Shown here piece after piece: positions 33,561-42,061 of a DNA stretch of 64,000 bases. The stretch comes from JAAZPG01 sp012797375 (lineage in GTDB: Bacteria > Acidobacteriota > Aminicenantia > Aminicenantales > UBA4085), in the NCBI GenBank assembly GCA_937868205.1, contig CALMMC010000125.1, positions 43,742-107,741 on the forward strand. The letters are read 5' to 3'. Numbering within the stretch: position 1 is the first letter of the stretch; each line of letters begins with the position of its first letter. The position numbers and the translations under genes are program-made. The notes beneath the pieces are model-generated. The model was not told where the DNA came from and made no database searches. It was given only the letters and a program-made list of their open reading frames with translations.

Positions 33561-33944
33561 TTATGATTTGGCGGCCGGCTTCAATTTCTTGATCGTGTGG
33601 CCGCGAGGCCCCTTCCGGGTCCGGGCGTTCGTTTTCGTCCGCTGGCCGCGGACCGGGAGTTTCCTTTTATGCCGCTGGCCCCGGTAGCACCCGATATCGA
33701 TCAGGCGCTTGATCGAAAGGCTGATGTCCTTGCGGAGGTCGCCCTCGATCTTCTCCCTCTTTTCGATGATCTGGCGGATCTTGTTGACTTCCTCCTCGCT
33801 CAGGGCCTTGACCTTCTTGTTCTTGTCGATCTTGGCTTCCTGGAGGATCTGGCTCGACTTGGACCGGCCGATCCCGAAGATGTAGGTCAGCCCGATTTCG
33901 ATCCGCTTATCCGGAGGAAGCGTGATGCCTGCAATGCGTGCCAT
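33561..33944 (-). CDS. rpsM: 30S ribosomal protein S13
   Basis: The 127-residue S13 binds the 30S head and forms bridges to the 50S subunit and P-site tRNA. MARIAGITLPPDKRIEIGLTY at the start and the basic RGQRTKTNARTRKGPRGHT tail are diagnostic. It follows rpmJ by 11 bases. The start ATG at 33944 is fixed by the family N-terminus. Confidence 0.97.
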   Translation of the reverse strand: MARIAGITLPPDKRIEIGLTYIFGIGRSKSSQILQEAKIDKNKKVKALSEEEVNKIRQIIEKREKIEGDLRKDISLSIKRLIDIGCYRGQRHKRKLPVRGQRTKTNARTRKGPRGHTIKKLKPAAKS

Positions 33945-33955
33945 GGGTGCCGTCC

Positions 33956-34069
33956 TTATCCTTGACGTTGTTTATGCCGGGGATTCGTGCAGATGATCCG
34001 GACCAATCCCTTGCGCCGGATGACCTTGCAGTTGCGGCAGATTTTCTTGACGGAGGCTCGGACTTTCAT
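33956..34069 (-). CDS. rpmJ: 50S ribosomal protein L36 (zinc-binding form)
   Basis: A 37-residue frame reads MKVRASVKKICRNCKVIRRK and continues to a Cys-His end (IICTNPRHKQRQG). The Cys-x2-Cys plus Cys/His set (residues 11, 14, 27 and 32) is the zinc-ribbon form of L36. It lies 12 bases after infA and 11 before rpsM, exactly where L36 is expected. Confidence 0.96.
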   Translation of the reverse strand: MKVRASVKKICRNCKVIRRKGLVRIICTNPRHKQRQG

Positions 34070-34081
34070 GTCGTCTCCCCT

Positions 34082-34300
34082 TTATTTAAATCGGTACGTG
34101 ATCCGTCCCTTGGTCAGGTCGTAGGGCGAAATCTCGACCAGGACCCGGTCCCCGGGCAGGATCCGGATGAAATGTTTTCTCATCTTGCCCGAAATATGGG
34201 CTAAAATGATGTGCTTGTTCTGCAGCTCCACGCGGAACATCGCGTTGGGAAGCGTTTCGCGAACCACGCCTTCGGCTTCGAAGACGTCTTCTTTAGGCAT
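34082..34300 (-). CDS. infA: Translation initiation factor IF-1
   Basis: The 72-residue protein is a single OB-fold that binds the 30S A site during initiation. The family core is complete: EAEGVVRETLPNAMFRVEL, KHIILAHISGKMRKHFIRIL, GDRVLVEISPYDLTKGRITY. It overlaps the map stop by eight bases. The placement between map and rpmJ is the common arrangement in bacteria that keep infA in the spc/alpha region. Confidence 0.97.
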   Translation of the reverse strand: MPKEDVFEAEGVVRETLPNAMFRVELQNKHIILAHISGKMRKHFIRILPGDRVLVEISPYDLTKGRITYRFK

Positions 34301-35093
34301 ACGGCAACTCCTTCCGGGCCGGCTCCACGGCCTTCGTTCCGACTCGGCTCAGGACCTCGGCGCCCCGGTCGGTCAGGGCGACGGTCTCTTCGAAATGGGC
34401 CGCCAGGCTGCGGTCCCGGGTGACGGCCGTCCAGCCGTCGCCCAGGATGTCCACTTCCCAGCGGCCGGCGGCGATCATCGGCTCGACGGCCAGGACGAGG
34501 CCCTTGCGGATCCGGGGACCCCGGCCGGGAAAGCCGAAGTTCGGGAGCTGTGGATCCTCGTGGAGCTCCTGGCCGATGCCGTGGCCGACAAACGAACGGA
34601 TCACCGAGAAGCCGGCCGCCTCGACGGCCGACTGGATCGCGTGGGAGACATCCGAGAGATGGTTGCCCTCGACGAAGCGCAAAAGACCGCTCTCAAACGA
34701 CTCCTCGGCGATCCGGATCAGACGCAGGGCCTCCGGCTCCACCCGCCCGACGGGAAACGTCCGGGCGGCATCGCCGTAGTATCCGTCGTAAAAAACGCCG
34801 AAATCCAGGCTGACGATGTCCCCCTCCCGGAGTCGCCGGGACGAGGGGAATCCGTGGATGATCTCCTCGTTGATCGAGACGCAAAGGGCGCCGGGAAAGC
34901 CCCGATATCCCTTGAAGGCGGGGCGGGCTCCCAACTCCCGGGACCTCCGGTCGGCGTGGGCGTCCAGATCCTGGGTCCGCACGCCGGGGGCGATCAGGGT
35001 CTCGAGTTCGGCCAGGATCAGCCCCGTGATCCGGGAGCTCTCCCGCATCCGGTCGATCTCGGCTTCGGTCTTGTGGACGATCACAGCCGGCAT
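34293..35093 (-). CDS. map: Methionine aminopeptidase, type I
   Basis: The 266-residue enzyme removes the initiator Met from nascent proteins. The five metal ligands can be placed: two Asp in LDFGVFYDGYYGDAA, His in GHGIGQELHEDP, and Glu in VLAVEPMI plus a C-terminal Glu (HFEETVALT). No N-terminal zinc-finger extension is present. It overlaps adk by 13 bases and infA by eight. Complete and presumably essential. Confidence 0.95.
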   Translation of the reverse strand: MPAVIVHKTEAEIDRMRESSRITGLILAELETLIAPGVRTQDLDAHADRRSRELGARPAFKGYRGFPGALCVSINEEIIHGFPSSRRLREGDIVSLDFGVFYDGYYGDAARTFPVGRVEPEALRLIRIAEESFESGLLRFVEGNHLSDVSHAIQSAVEAAGFSVIRSFVGHGIGQELHEDPQLPNFGFPGRGPRIRKGLVLAVEPMIAAGRWEVDILGDGWTAVTRDRSLAAHFEETVALTDRGAEVLSRVGTKAVEPARKELPYA

Positions 35094-35731
35094 CCCTCCC
35101 CGGCCAGGACGCCGGCCGCCCGGGAATACACGTCCTCGGGAAAGCCGTCGCCGTCCACCGGCCGGTACGTCCCCTTGGCCCGGTACCGGGCCTGAAGCGG
35201 GGCCGTCGCCTCGCGGTAGACGCGCAGACGCTCCCGGACGGTCGCGGCCGCGTCGTCGGGCCGCTGGACGAGATCTCCGCCGCAGGCGTCGCAGACGCTC
35301 GGGGTTTTCGGAGGCTTATTGACGATATGATACACGTCTCCGCATGCTTCGCAAATCCGCCGCCCGTCCAGCCGGGCTACGATGACGTCCTCGCTCACGA
35401 GCAGGTCGAGGACGACTTCCGGCCGGGCCGGATCGATCGCCTCGACCGCCTCCGCCTGGGCGACGGTCCGGGGGAAACCGTCCAGAATATATCCCCCCAG
35501 ACAGTCCGGGGCGGCGATCCGGTCGCGGACAAGCCCGGTGACGGTCGCGTCATCCACGAGCCCGCCGGCCTTCATGACTGCCTCGGCCTTGCGGCCCACC
35601 GGGGTTCCCTCCCGGACGGCCTTCCGGAGAAGGTCGCCGGTCGAGATGCGGGGAAATCCAGTCGCCCGGGAGATTCTCTCCCCCAGGGTTCCTTTCCCGC
35701 TTCCCGGCGCGCCGAGGAGAATCACTCTCAT
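35081..35731 (-). CDS. adk: Adenylate kinase with Cys4 lid
   Basis: The 216-residue enzyme interconverts ATP+AMP and 2 ADP. The Walker A loop is GAPGSGKGT (residues 7-15), FPRISTGDLLRKAV binds AMP, and GYILDGFPRT is conserved. The lid has two Cys pairs (CEACGDVYH and CDACGGDL) that should bind a structural zinc. It overlaps secY by four bases and map by 13, the common secY-adk-map order. Confidence 0.95.
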   Translation of the reverse strand: MRVILLGAPGSGKGTLGERISRATGFPRISTGDLLRKAVREGTPVGRKAEAVMKAGGLVDDATVTGLVRDRIAAPDCLGGYILDGFPRTVAQAEAVEAIDPARPEVVLDLLVSEDVIVARLDGRRICEACGDVYHIVNKPPKTPSVCDACGGDLVQRPDDAAATVRERLRVYREATAPLQARYRAKGTYRPVDGDGFPEDVYSRAAGVLAGEGCRL

Positions 35732-37122
35732 CCCCTTCTCCCCCGGATCCGGCCGCGGCGCATGAATCCGTCGTAATGACGCATCACGAGCTGAGCCTCG
35801 ATCTGCTGCAGGGTGTCCATGGCCACGCCGACCACGATCAGAATGGATGTCCCGCCGAAATAGAAGTTGACGCCCAAGCCGTTCATGATCCAGCTCGGCA
35901 GGCTCCGCTCCAGGAAACGGCCGACGAACGGCAGGTACTGGATCTTGAACCCGGTCGTCAGGAACTCCGGCAGGATGGCCAAGAGGGCCAGGTAGACCGC
36001 TCCGACGAGCGTGATCCGGGAGAGGATCTCGTCGATGTAATCCGACGTGTTCTTCCCCGGACGAATGCCCGGGATGAATCCGCCGTACTTGCGGAGGTTC
36101 TCGGCCACGTCATTCGGGTTGAAGATGATCGAAACGTAGAAATAGGTGAAGAAGATGATCGCCGCGACATACAGGAGGTTATAAAGCGGCATGCCGACGT
36201 TGAACCACCGGGCGAACGTCTGGAAGGCCGGGGTTTTGATCAAGGCGGCGATCGTCGCCGGGATGGTGATGATCGAGGCGGCGAAGATGATCGGGATGAC
36301 GCCACCGGTGTTGACCCGGAGCGGCAGGTGAGTGCTTTGTCCCCCGAAGACCTTCCGGCCGACGACCCGCTTGGCATAGGACACCGGGATGCGGCGCTGG
36401 CCCCGCTCGACAAAGACGATGAAGGCGATGACCGAGACCATCATCGCGGTGAGGAGGATGATCTTGATCGGATTCCAGTCGCCGCTCTTCAGGCCGCTGA
36501 TGATGCTGTTCAGGCCGGCCGGAAACCGGGCGACAATGCCGGCAAAGATGATCAGCGAGATGCCGTTGCCGATCCCCCGCTCGGAAATCTGTTCGCCGAG
36601 CCACATGACGAAGACCGTTCCCGTGGTCAGGGTCAGAACCGTCAGGAAGATAAAGCCGAGGCCCGGGTTGGGGACGACCGGCTGGCCGGTGTTCGTCTTC
36701 AGGGTCTGGAGGAAGTAGGCGATCCCGATGGACTGGACAAGGCAGATGAGAATCGTGCCGTACCGGGTGTACTGGGTGATCTTCTTCCGCCCCAGCTCCC
36801 CTTCCTTGGACAGCCTCTCGAGATAGGGCCAGACGACGGTCAGCAGCTGAAGGATGATCGAGGAGCTGATGTAGGGCATGATCCCCAGGGCGAAAATCGT
36901 CATCTTCGACATGTACTGGCCCGAGAACAGGTCGACGAATCCCAGGATCGTGCCCTTCTGGGCGTTCCAGAACTCGGCCAGGGCCGAGGCGCTGATGCCC
37001 GGGTTCGGGATCTGCCCGCCGATCCGGTAAATCGCCAGCAGGATCAGGGTGAAGAAAACCCTCTTCCGGAGGTCCGGAATGCTGAAGATATTGCGGATGC
37101 TTTCCAGCATGGCCTTACTCAA
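35728..37122 (-). CDS. secY: Protein translocase subunit SecY
   Basis: The 464-residue membrane protein has ten predicted transmembrane segments and forms the Sec channel with SecE and SecG. Recognisable parts are RIGGQIPNPG in the first loop, LGIMPYISSSIILQLL in TM2, the cytosolic loop QRRIPVSYAKRVVGRKVFGG and PGIRPGKNTSDYID. The C-terminus is basic (MRRGRIRGRRG). It overlaps rplO by eight bases; secE lies about 24 kb upstream in the same strand block. Confidence 0.97.
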   Translation of the reverse strand: MSKAMLESIRNIFSIPDLRKRVFFTLILLAIYRIGGQIPNPGISASALAEFWNAQKGTILGFVDLFSGQYMSKMTIFALGIMPYISSSIILQLLTVVWPYLERLSKEGELGRKKITQYTRYGTILICLVQSIGIAYFLQTLKTNTGQPVVPNPGLGFIFLTVLTLTTGTVFVMWLGEQISERGIGNGISLIIFAGIVARFPAGLNSIISGLKSGDWNPIKIILLTAMMVSVIAFIVFVERGQRRIPVSYAKRVVGRKVFGGQSTHLPLRVNTGGVIPIIFAASIITIPATIAALIKTPAFQTFARWFNVGMPLYNLLYVAAIIFFTYFYVSIIFNPNDVAENLRKYGGFIPGIRPGKNTSDYIDEILSRITLVGAVYLALLAILPEFLTTGFKIQYLPFVGRFLERSLPSWIMNGLGVNFYFGGTSILIVVGVAMDTLQQIEAQLVMRHYDGFMRRGRIRGRRG

Positions 37123-37555
37123 TCACGACGGCCTTGCCCCCGGCCGCTTCGATTTTTTTCACGGCCGCGGCCGAGAAGGAATGAGCCCGGATCGTCTTGG
37201 CCTCGGCGATTCCGCCGCGGCCGAGGATTTTGACCCGGGCGGATGCCGGTTTCAGAGCCCCGGCGGCGGCCATTTCGGCCGGACCTATCTCGGCTCCGGA
37301 GATCTTGGCCAGGCGGTCGAGGTTGAGGACGGCCGGCTCATGGCGGAAAATATTGGTGAAGCCCCGCTTCGGAATCCGGCGGACGAGCGGCATCTGACCG
37401 CCCTCGAATCCGCGCATGGCCTTGTAGCCCGCTCCGGACAACTGGCCCTTATGGCCGCGTCCCGAGGTCTTGCCCCGGCCCGAGCCGGGCCCGCGCCCGA
37501 CCCGCCGGTCTTTTTTCCGAGCCCCTTTGGCGGGTTGGAGTTGACTGAGGTTCAT
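37115..37555 (-). CDS. rplO: 50S ribosomal protein L15
   Basis: The 146-residue L15 has the Gly/Arg-rich N-terminus (GRGPGSGRGKTSGRGHKGQL) and the C-terminal KIEAAGGKAVVIE typical of the family. It binds 23S rRNA late in assembly. It overlaps rpmD by four bases and secY by eight, so L15 and SecY are translationally coupled as in the standard spc operon. Confidence 0.97.
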   Translation of the reverse strand: MNLSQLQPAKGARKKDRRVGRGPGSGRGKTSGRGHKGQLSGAGYKAMRGFEGGQMPLVRRIPKRGFTNIFRHEPAVLNLDRLAKISGAEIGPAEMAAAGALKPASARVKILGRGGIAEAKTIRAHSFSAAAVKKIEAAGGKAVVIE

Positions 37556-37749
37556 TCGACGCCCTCCACTTTCACCACATGGTTGATTTTCCGGATCATG
37601 CCGCGGATGGACGGCGTGTCCTCGCGGACGACCGAGGATTTCAGCCGGCCCAGCCCCAGCCCCCGGGCGACCTTGCGCTGGCTTTCCGGGCGGCTGATCA
37701 AGCTGCGGACCAGGGTGATCTTGATTTTCTTAGAGGCGGCGGCTTTCAT
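37552..37749 (-). CDS. rpmD: 50S ribosomal protein L30
   Basis: A 65-residue protein with the L30 core KIKITLVRSLISRPESQRK, LGLGRLKSSVV and MIRKINHVVKVEGVE. The usual short form. It overlaps rpsE and rplO by four bases each. Some phyla have lost L30, so its presence is mildly informative. Confidence 0.95.
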   Translation of the reverse strand: MKAAASKKIKITLVRSLISRPESQRKVARGLGLGRLKSSVVREDTPSIRGMIRKINHVVKVEGVE

Positions 37750-38285
37750 TTCTCGACTGGTCCTTTCCCCTTGCCCCGATCCCGGGCGACCTGTTCCGGA
37801 TTCTTAAGCTTCATCAAGGCGTCCATCGTCGCGTGGGCGACGCTGATCGGATTCGGGCTGCGGAGAGACTTGGTCAGGATGTCCTTGACTCCGGCCAGCT
37901 CCAGGATGATCCGGACGGCGCCGCCGGCGATCACGCCCGTTCCCTTGGAAGCGGGGCGGAGAATCACGACGCCGGCGTCGGCCTCTCCCCGGATCATATG
38001 GGGGATGGTCGTGTCGGCCAGCTGGATCCTGATCATGTGTTTCTTGGCGTGCTCCACGGCCTTGGCGATAGCCGAGGGAACCTCGCGGGCCTTGCCCTTG
38101 CCGATGCCGATTTGGCCGCGCTCGTCACCGATGGCCACCAGGGCCGCGAAGCTCAGGTTCTTGCCGCCCTTGACGACCTTCGTCACCCGGCGGATGGTGA
38201 TGACCTGGTCCTTGAGCTCGGTTCCATCGTCCAGCCGGGGCCGGGGAGGCCGGTTCCCTTCTTTGCGTGTCGATTCAGTTTGCAC
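37746..38285 (-). CDS. rpsE: 30S ribosomal protein S5
   Basis: The 179-residue S5 has the double-stranded-RNA-binding-like domain (LKDQVITIRRVTKVVKGGK, SFAALVAIGDERGQIGIGKG) and the C-terminal S5 domain (RILLELAG-type segment VRIILELAGVKDILTKS). It helps translational accuracy and mRNA helicase action. It lies 24 bases after rplR. The family-conserved Gly-rich GVIAGGAVR stretch is intact. Confidence 0.97.
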   Translation of the reverse strand: MQTESTRKEGNRPPRPRLDDGTELKDQVITIRRVTKVVKGGKNLSFAALVAIGDERGQIGIGKGKAREVPSAIAKAVEHAKKHMIRIQLADTTIPHMIRGEADAGVVILRPASKGTGVIAGGAVRIILELAGVKDILTKSLRSPNPISVAHATMDALMKLKNPEQVARDRGKGKGPVEK

Positions 38286-38309
38286 CTGTGATTCTCCTTC
38301 GCGCCGGCC

Positions 38310-38684
38310 TTAAAAGGCCAAGCCGCCCTTCCGCATGGCTTCGGCGACGGCCTTGACCCGGCCGTGGTAGGGGTAGACGCCCCGGTCGAAGACGACCTTG
38401 TCGATATTGCGGGCCTTGAGCCGCTGGGCCAGAACCTCGCCCAGCTTCTCGCAGCCGGCCAGGTTCTTGGTGTTCTTGAGCGCGGCCCGGAGGTCCTTCT
38501 CCAGGGTGCTGGCGGAAGCGATGACCGATCCGGTCTCATCGTTGACCGCCTGCGTATAGATGTACCGGTTGCTCTTGAAGACGAACACCCGGGGCCGGTC
38601 GGCCGTTCCCTGGATCTTGCGGCGGATTCTCCGGCGCAGGCGCTCGTCCCGTTCCGCTCTGATTTTGATCTTGTCTTTATGCAC
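38310..38684 (-). CDS. rplR: 50S ribosomal protein L18
   Basis: The 124-residue L18 binds 5S rRNA with L5. A basic N-terminus (RAERDERLRRRIRRKIQG) precedes the core RPRVFVFKSNRYIYTQAVND and FDRGVYPYHGRVKAVAEAMR, which is the family signature. It overlaps rplF by eight bases. Confidence 0.96.
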   Translation of the reverse strand: MHKDKIKIRAERDERLRRRIRRKIQGTADRPRVFVFKSNRYIYTQAVNDETGSVIASASTLEKDLRAALKNTKNLAGCEKLGEVLAQRLKARNIDKVVFDRGVYPYHGRVKAVAEAMRKGGLAF

Positions 38685-39222
38685 CGGTCACTCCTGCCTT
38701 CCGTTCTTTTTTAATGAGCTTCTCTCCGACATAGCGCACCCCCTTGAGCTTGTACGGATCGGGCTTGCGGAACCGGTGGATGTCGTCCGCGACCTGGCCG
38801 ACCCGCTGCCGGTCGATCCCCCGGACGCTGATGAGAGTCGGCTTCTCGCACACGACCTCGACGTCGGGAGGGATCGGATACAGCTTCGGTTTGGAATAAC
38901 CCACGCTCAGCTCGAGATGGTTGCGGTCGACCCGGGCCTTGTACCCGACGCCGACGATTTCCAGCTGCTTCTGGAACCCGGCTGAAACGCCGATGACGGC
39001 GTTTTGAGCCAGGGCCCGGCAAAGCCCGTGGAACATCCTTCGCTGCTTGGTGTCGTCGGACCGGACGAAGGAGAGGGTCGTCCCCTCCAGGTTCGCCGTG
39101 ATCCCCTCGTAGAGAGGAGTCGTGAGCTTGCCTTTCTTGCCCTCGATCTCGATCCGATCGGCGAAAACCGCGGCCTTGACGCCCGCGGGCAAGATGATCG
39201 ACCGTTTGCCTATGCGTGACAT
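38677..39222 (-). CDS. rplF: 50S ribosomal protein L6
   Basis: I start at the ATG at 39222 because MSRIGKRSIILPAGV is the family N-terminus; an in-frame ATG 21 codons upstream would run into rpsH. The 181-residue L6 has two tandem domains and the C-terminal PDPYKLKGVRYVGEKLIKKERK signature. It stabilises the sarcin-ricin region of 23S rRNA. It lies 25 bases after rpsH. Confidence 0.97.
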   Translation of the reverse strand: MSRIGKRSIILPAGVKAAVFADRIEIEGKKGKLTTPLYEGITANLEGTTLSFVRSDDTKQRRMFHGLCRALAQNAVIGVSAGFQKQLEIVGVGYKARVDRNHLELSVGYSKPKLYPIPPDVEVVCEKPTLISVRGIDRQRVGQVADDIHRFRKPDPYKLKGVRYVGEKLIKKERKAGVTGA

Positions 39223-39247
39223 GGCGTGTCCCTTTCTTTCGGGCCTC

Positions 39248-39646
39248 TCACCAGACGGTGCAGAGCACCTCTCCGCCCAGCCCAAGCTCCTCGCATTTGG
39301 CGCCCGTCAGGATGCCCTTGGAGGTGCTGATGACGGCCAAGCCGAGCCCGTTGTAAACCTTCGGGATCGTGTCCTTTGTGCAGTAGACCCGGCAGCCGGG
39401 CTTGGAGATGCGCCGGGCGCCGGCCAGGACGCTCTGGTTGCCCTCGGTGTATTTCAGCGTGACGGCCAGGATTCCCTGGGGACCGTCCTTGATGACCTTG
39501 TAATTGCGGATGAAGCCTTCTTCCTTGAGGATCCGGGCGATCTCCGTCCTCAGCTTGGAGGCGGGGATCTGCACTTCCCGTCTCCGCATGAGAGCGGCGT
39601 TGCGCATCCGGGTGAGCATATCGGCGATGGGATCCGTGGCGCTCAT
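39248..39646 (-). CDS. rpsH: 30S ribosomal protein S8
   Basis: The 132-residue S8 begins MSATDPIADMLTRMRNAALM and ends with the signature STSKGILTGAKCEELGLGGE, then CTVW. It binds the central domain of 16S rRNA and in E. coli represses the spc operon by binding the rplE region; a similar site was not identified here. It lies 22 bases after rpsN. Confidence 0.97.
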   Translation of the reverse strand: MSATDPIADMLTRMRNAALMRRREVQIPASKLRTEIARILKEEGFIRNYKVIKDGPQGILAVTLKYTEGNQSVLAGARRISKPGCRVYCTKDTIPKVYNGLGLAVISTSKGILTGAKCEELGLGGEVLCTVW

Positions 39647-39668
39647 CGTACTTTTCCTTTCCTGCCCC

Positions 39669-39854
39669 TCACCAGGAGGCCTTGACGATGCCCGGGATCT
39701 CGCCCTTGTGGGCCAGGTCCCGGAAACACAGGCGGCACATCTCGAACTTCCGGTAATAGCCCCGGGAGCGGCCGCAGATCTTGCAGCGCCGCCGCGTCCG
39801 GATGGCGTACTTGGGGGTCCGAAGGTATTTGGCGTAAGCGGACGTGGTAGACAT
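39669..39854 (-). CDS. rpsN: 30S ribosomal protein S14, type Z (zinc)
   Basis: A 61-residue short S14 with two Cys pairs (CKICG and CRLC, 12 residues between them), so it is the zinc-dependent form. Its ending FRDLAHKGEIPGIVKASW is conserved. The long zinc-free S14 is absent from the window. It lies 17 bases after rplE. Confidence 0.97.
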   Translation of the reverse strand: MSTTSAYAKYLRTPKYAIRTRRRCKICGRSRGYYRKFEMCRLCFRDLAHKGEIPGIVKASW

Positions 39855-39871
39855 GAATAACCTCTCTTCTC

Positions 39872-40417
39872 TTAAGCCGTCTCGCGGAAGGGCATTCCCA
39901 GCTTCTTGAGCAAGGCCTGAGCCTCGGCGTCGGTCCGGGCCGTCGTGACGATGGTGATATTCATCCCCCGGGGCCGTTCCACCTTGGTGTAATCGATCTC
40001 GGGGAAGACGAGCTGGTCCCGCAGCCCGAGGGTGTAGTTGCCCCGGCCGTCGAAGGCCTTGGGCGACACGCCCCGGAAATCGCGGACGCGCGGCAGGACG
40101 ATGTTGACCAGCCGGTCGAAGAATTCGTACATCCGCCGCTGGCGGAGGGTGACGAAGCAGGCGATCGGCAGGCCCTTGCGGAGCTTGAAAGCCGAAATCG
40201 ACTTCTTGGCCCGGGAAACCACCGGGGCCTGTCCCGTGATCTGGGTCAGCTCGAGCTTGGCCGCGTCGAGGGCCTTGGCGTTCTGGATGGCTTCGCCGAC
40301 CCCGACGTTGATGACGATCTTTTCCAGCCGGGGAACGGCCATGGGATTGGCGATGTCCAGCTCCTTCTCCAGCTCGGCCAGGATCTCTTTTTTATAGCGT
40401 TCCAGCAGACGGCTCAT
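39872..40417 (-). CDS. rplE: 50S ribosomal protein L5
   Basis: The 181-residue L5 binds 5S rRNA and contacts P-site tRNA. Visible segments are MAVPRLEKIVINVGVGEA, ITGQAPVVSRAKKSISAFKL, FDGRGNYTLGLRDQLVFPEI and RGMNITIVTTARTDAEAQAL. It follows rplX by seven bases. Normal length and composition. Confidence 0.97.
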   Translation of the reverse strand: MSRLLERYKKEILAELEKELDIANPMAVPRLEKIVINVGVGEAIQNAKALDAAKLELTQITGQAPVVSRAKKSISAFKLRKGLPIACFVTLRQRRMYEFFDRLVNIVLPRVRDFRGVSPKAFDGRGNYTLGLRDQLVFPEIDYTKVERPRGMNITIVTTARTDAEAQALLKKLGMPFRETA

Positions 40418-40424
40418 GGATTCC

Positions 40425-40757
40425 TCACTTTCCCGGTTCCAAAACCGTCCCGCACTTGACGCAGACGCGGGTCCGCGTGCCGTCCTGGAGCTTTTTCGAC
40501 CGGATCCGGACGCCTTCCGCGCAGTCGGGGCAGAAAAGCATCAAGCGGCTCAGGGGAATCCGGGATTCCTTCTCCATGATTCCGCCCTGAACGTTCTTGG
40601 ACCGGTCGGGCCGGATGAAATGCTTGGCCATGGCCACGCCCTCGACGAGGGCCCGGCCCTTGTCCGGATCGACGGAAAGGACCTTGCCGGTCTTTCCCTT
40701 ATCCTTGCCCTGGCGGACGATGACCTGGTCGTTTTTCCGGATGAACGGGACGCTCAT
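40425..40757 (-). CDS. rplX: 50S ribosomal protein L24 (with Cys4 tail)
   Basis: The ATG at 40757 overlaps the rplN stop by one base (TGATG) and has GGAGGTGATC upstream. The 110-residue L24 has the KOW core VIVRQGKDKGKTGKVLSVDP and a C-terminal pair of Cys-x2-Cys motifs (CPDC and CVKC), so it is the zinc-ribbon form. It is an early 50S assembly initiator. A longer in-frame reading upstream is an artefact in the rplN/rpsQ frame. Confidence 0.95.
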   Translation of the reverse strand: MSVPFIRKNDQVIVRQGKDKGKTGKVLSVDPDKGRALVEGVAMAKHFIRPDRSKNVQGGIMEKESRIPLSRLMLFCPDCAEGVRIRSKKLQDGTRTRVCVKCGTVLEPGK

Positions 40758-41125
40758 CAGATCACCTCCGGGGCCAGCGAGACGATTTTCATGAATTTCT
40801 TTTCGCGCAGTTCGCGGCCGACCGGCCCGAAGACGCGGGTCCCGACGGGTTCGCCCTGCTTGTCGATGATGACCGCGGCGTTGTCGTCGAAGCGGATGTA
40901 GGATCCGTCCTTGCGGCGGATCTCCTTGCGGGCCCGAACGACGACCGCCCGGACCACTTTGCCCTTCTCGACCTTGCTTTCCGGGTCGGCCGCCCGGACG
41001 GAGGCGGAGACGATGTCGCCGATGGAGCAGACGAGACCGGTGCCGCCGCCCAGCGGAGTGATCGTCCGGAGACGGCGGGCCCCGGAGTTGTCCGCGACCT
41101 TGAGAACCGTGTATTGCTGGATCAT
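40757..41125 (-). CDS. rplN: 50S ribosomal protein L14
   Basis: The 122-residue L14 begins MIQQYTVLKVADNSGARRLR and contains VVRARKEIRRKDGSYIRFDD and GTRVFGPVGRELREK, all highly conserved. It forms an intersubunit bridge with 16S rRNA and is the site of RsfS silencing. It overlaps rpsQ by four bases and rplX by one. Confidence 0.97.
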   Translation of the reverse strand: MIQQYTVLKVADNSGARRLRTITPLGGGTGLVCSIGDIVSASVRAADPESKVEKGKVVRAVVVRARKEIRRKDGSYIRFDDNAAVIIDKQGEPVGTRVFGPVGRELREKKFMKIVSLAPEVI

Positions 41126-41427
41126 GACTGGGCCTCACCGAGATCCGTTTCGACGCTCGGGGGAACGAGCCCGACGATTTCGACGACGCGCCAGCGCTTG
41201 TGGCGGCTGAGGGGGCGCGTCTCGACAATGCGGACCACGTCCCCGACCTTGCACTTCCCGTGCTCGTCATGAGCCAGGAAGATGCGCCGGGTCCGGACGA
41301 TTTTTTTGTAGAGCGGATGGCGGTACTGCCGCTCGACCTGCACGGAGACGGTCTTGGCCATCTTGGCCCCTATGACCGTCCCCACCTTGGTCGTCTTCCG
41401 CGAGGGAGTCTGTTCTTTGGAATTCAT
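41122..41427 (-). CDS. rpsQ: 30S ribosomal protein S17
   Basis: The 101-residue OB-fold S17 has GTVIGAKMAKTVSVQVERQ, RHPLYKKIVRTRRIFLAHDE and GDVVRIVETRPLSRHKRWRV. It is about 15 residues longer than the E. coli protein, with extra residues at both ends. It lies nine bases after rpmC and overlaps rplN by four. Confidence 0.96.
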   Translation of the reverse strand: MNSKEQTPSRKTTKVGTVIGAKMAKTVSVQVERQYRHPLYKKIVRTRRIFLAHDEHGKCKVGDVVRIVETRPLSRHKRWRVVEIVGLVPPSVETDLGEAQS

Positions 41428-41436
41428 GGCCGTTTC

Positions 41437-41640
41437 CTATTCCGCCTTCGCCTTCCGGTCCTTTTCGCCGGCCAGAGTCTCGATCCGGGCGATCTCCCTG
41501 CGGACGTTCCGCAGCTTCGCCGTCGATTCGAGCTGGCCCAGCGAGTGCTGGAAGCGGAGCTTGAAGATCTGGTCTTTGAGCTCGGCTTTTTTCACCAGGA
41601 GCTCGTCCTTGGACAATTCTCGGAGTTCGCTGAGTTTCAT
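41437..41640 (-). CDS. rpmC: 50S ribosomal protein L29
   Basis: The ATG at 41640 overlaps the rplP stop by four bases. The 67-residue two-helix protein (MKLSELRELSKDELLVKKAE, then FKLRFQHSLGQLESTAKLRN) is L29, which sits at the exit tunnel and helps bind SRP and trigger factor. Longer in-frame readings upstream belong to the rplP region in another frame. Confidence 0.95.
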   Translation of the reverse strand: MKLSELRELSKDELLVKKAELKDQIFKLRFQHSLGQLESTAKLRNVRREIARIETLAGEKDRKAKAE

Positions 41641-42059
41641 CGGAGTTCCCTGTTTTCCCGGGAGACGAATCGCGTCTTCATCGGGAGCTTCTGAGCCGCC
41701 AGGCGCATCGCCTCGCGGGCCACGTCCTCGGGCACACCTTCCACCTCGTAGACGACCCGTCCGGGCTTGATGACGTCTACCCAGAATTCCGGGTCGCCCT
41801 TGCCCTTGCCCATGCGGACCTCGGTCGGCTTTTTGGTGACCGGCTTCCAGGGGAACGAGCGCACCCACAGCTTTCCGCGCCGCTTCATGAACCGGGTGAT
41901 CGTGATCCGTCCGGCCTCGAGCTGGCGGGCGGTGAGCCAGCAACATTCGCAGGCCTGGAGCCCGTACTGTCCGAACGAGAGGGTCGCCCCCCGGTCGGCC
42001 AGCCCGGACATCCGGCCGCGGCTTTGCTTCCGGTACTTGACTTTCTTCGGCATCAACAT
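41637..42059 (-). CDS. rplP: 50S ribosomal protein L16
   Basis: The 140-residue L16 begins MLMPKKVKYRKQSRGRM and carries GQYGLQACECCWLTARQLEA, RGKLWVRSFPWKPVTKKPTE, and MGKGKGDPEFWVDVIKPGRV. It shapes the A-site side of the peptidyl transferase region. It lies two bases after rpsC and overlaps rpmC by four. Confidence 0.97.
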   Translation of the reverse strand: MLMPKKVKYRKQSRGRMSGLADRGATLSFGQYGLQACECCWLTARQLEAGRITITRFMKRRGKLWVRSFPWKPVTKKPTEVRMGKGKGDPEFWVDVIKPGRVVYEVEGVPEDVAREAMRLAAQKLPMKTRFVSRENRELR

Positions 42060-42061
42060 AG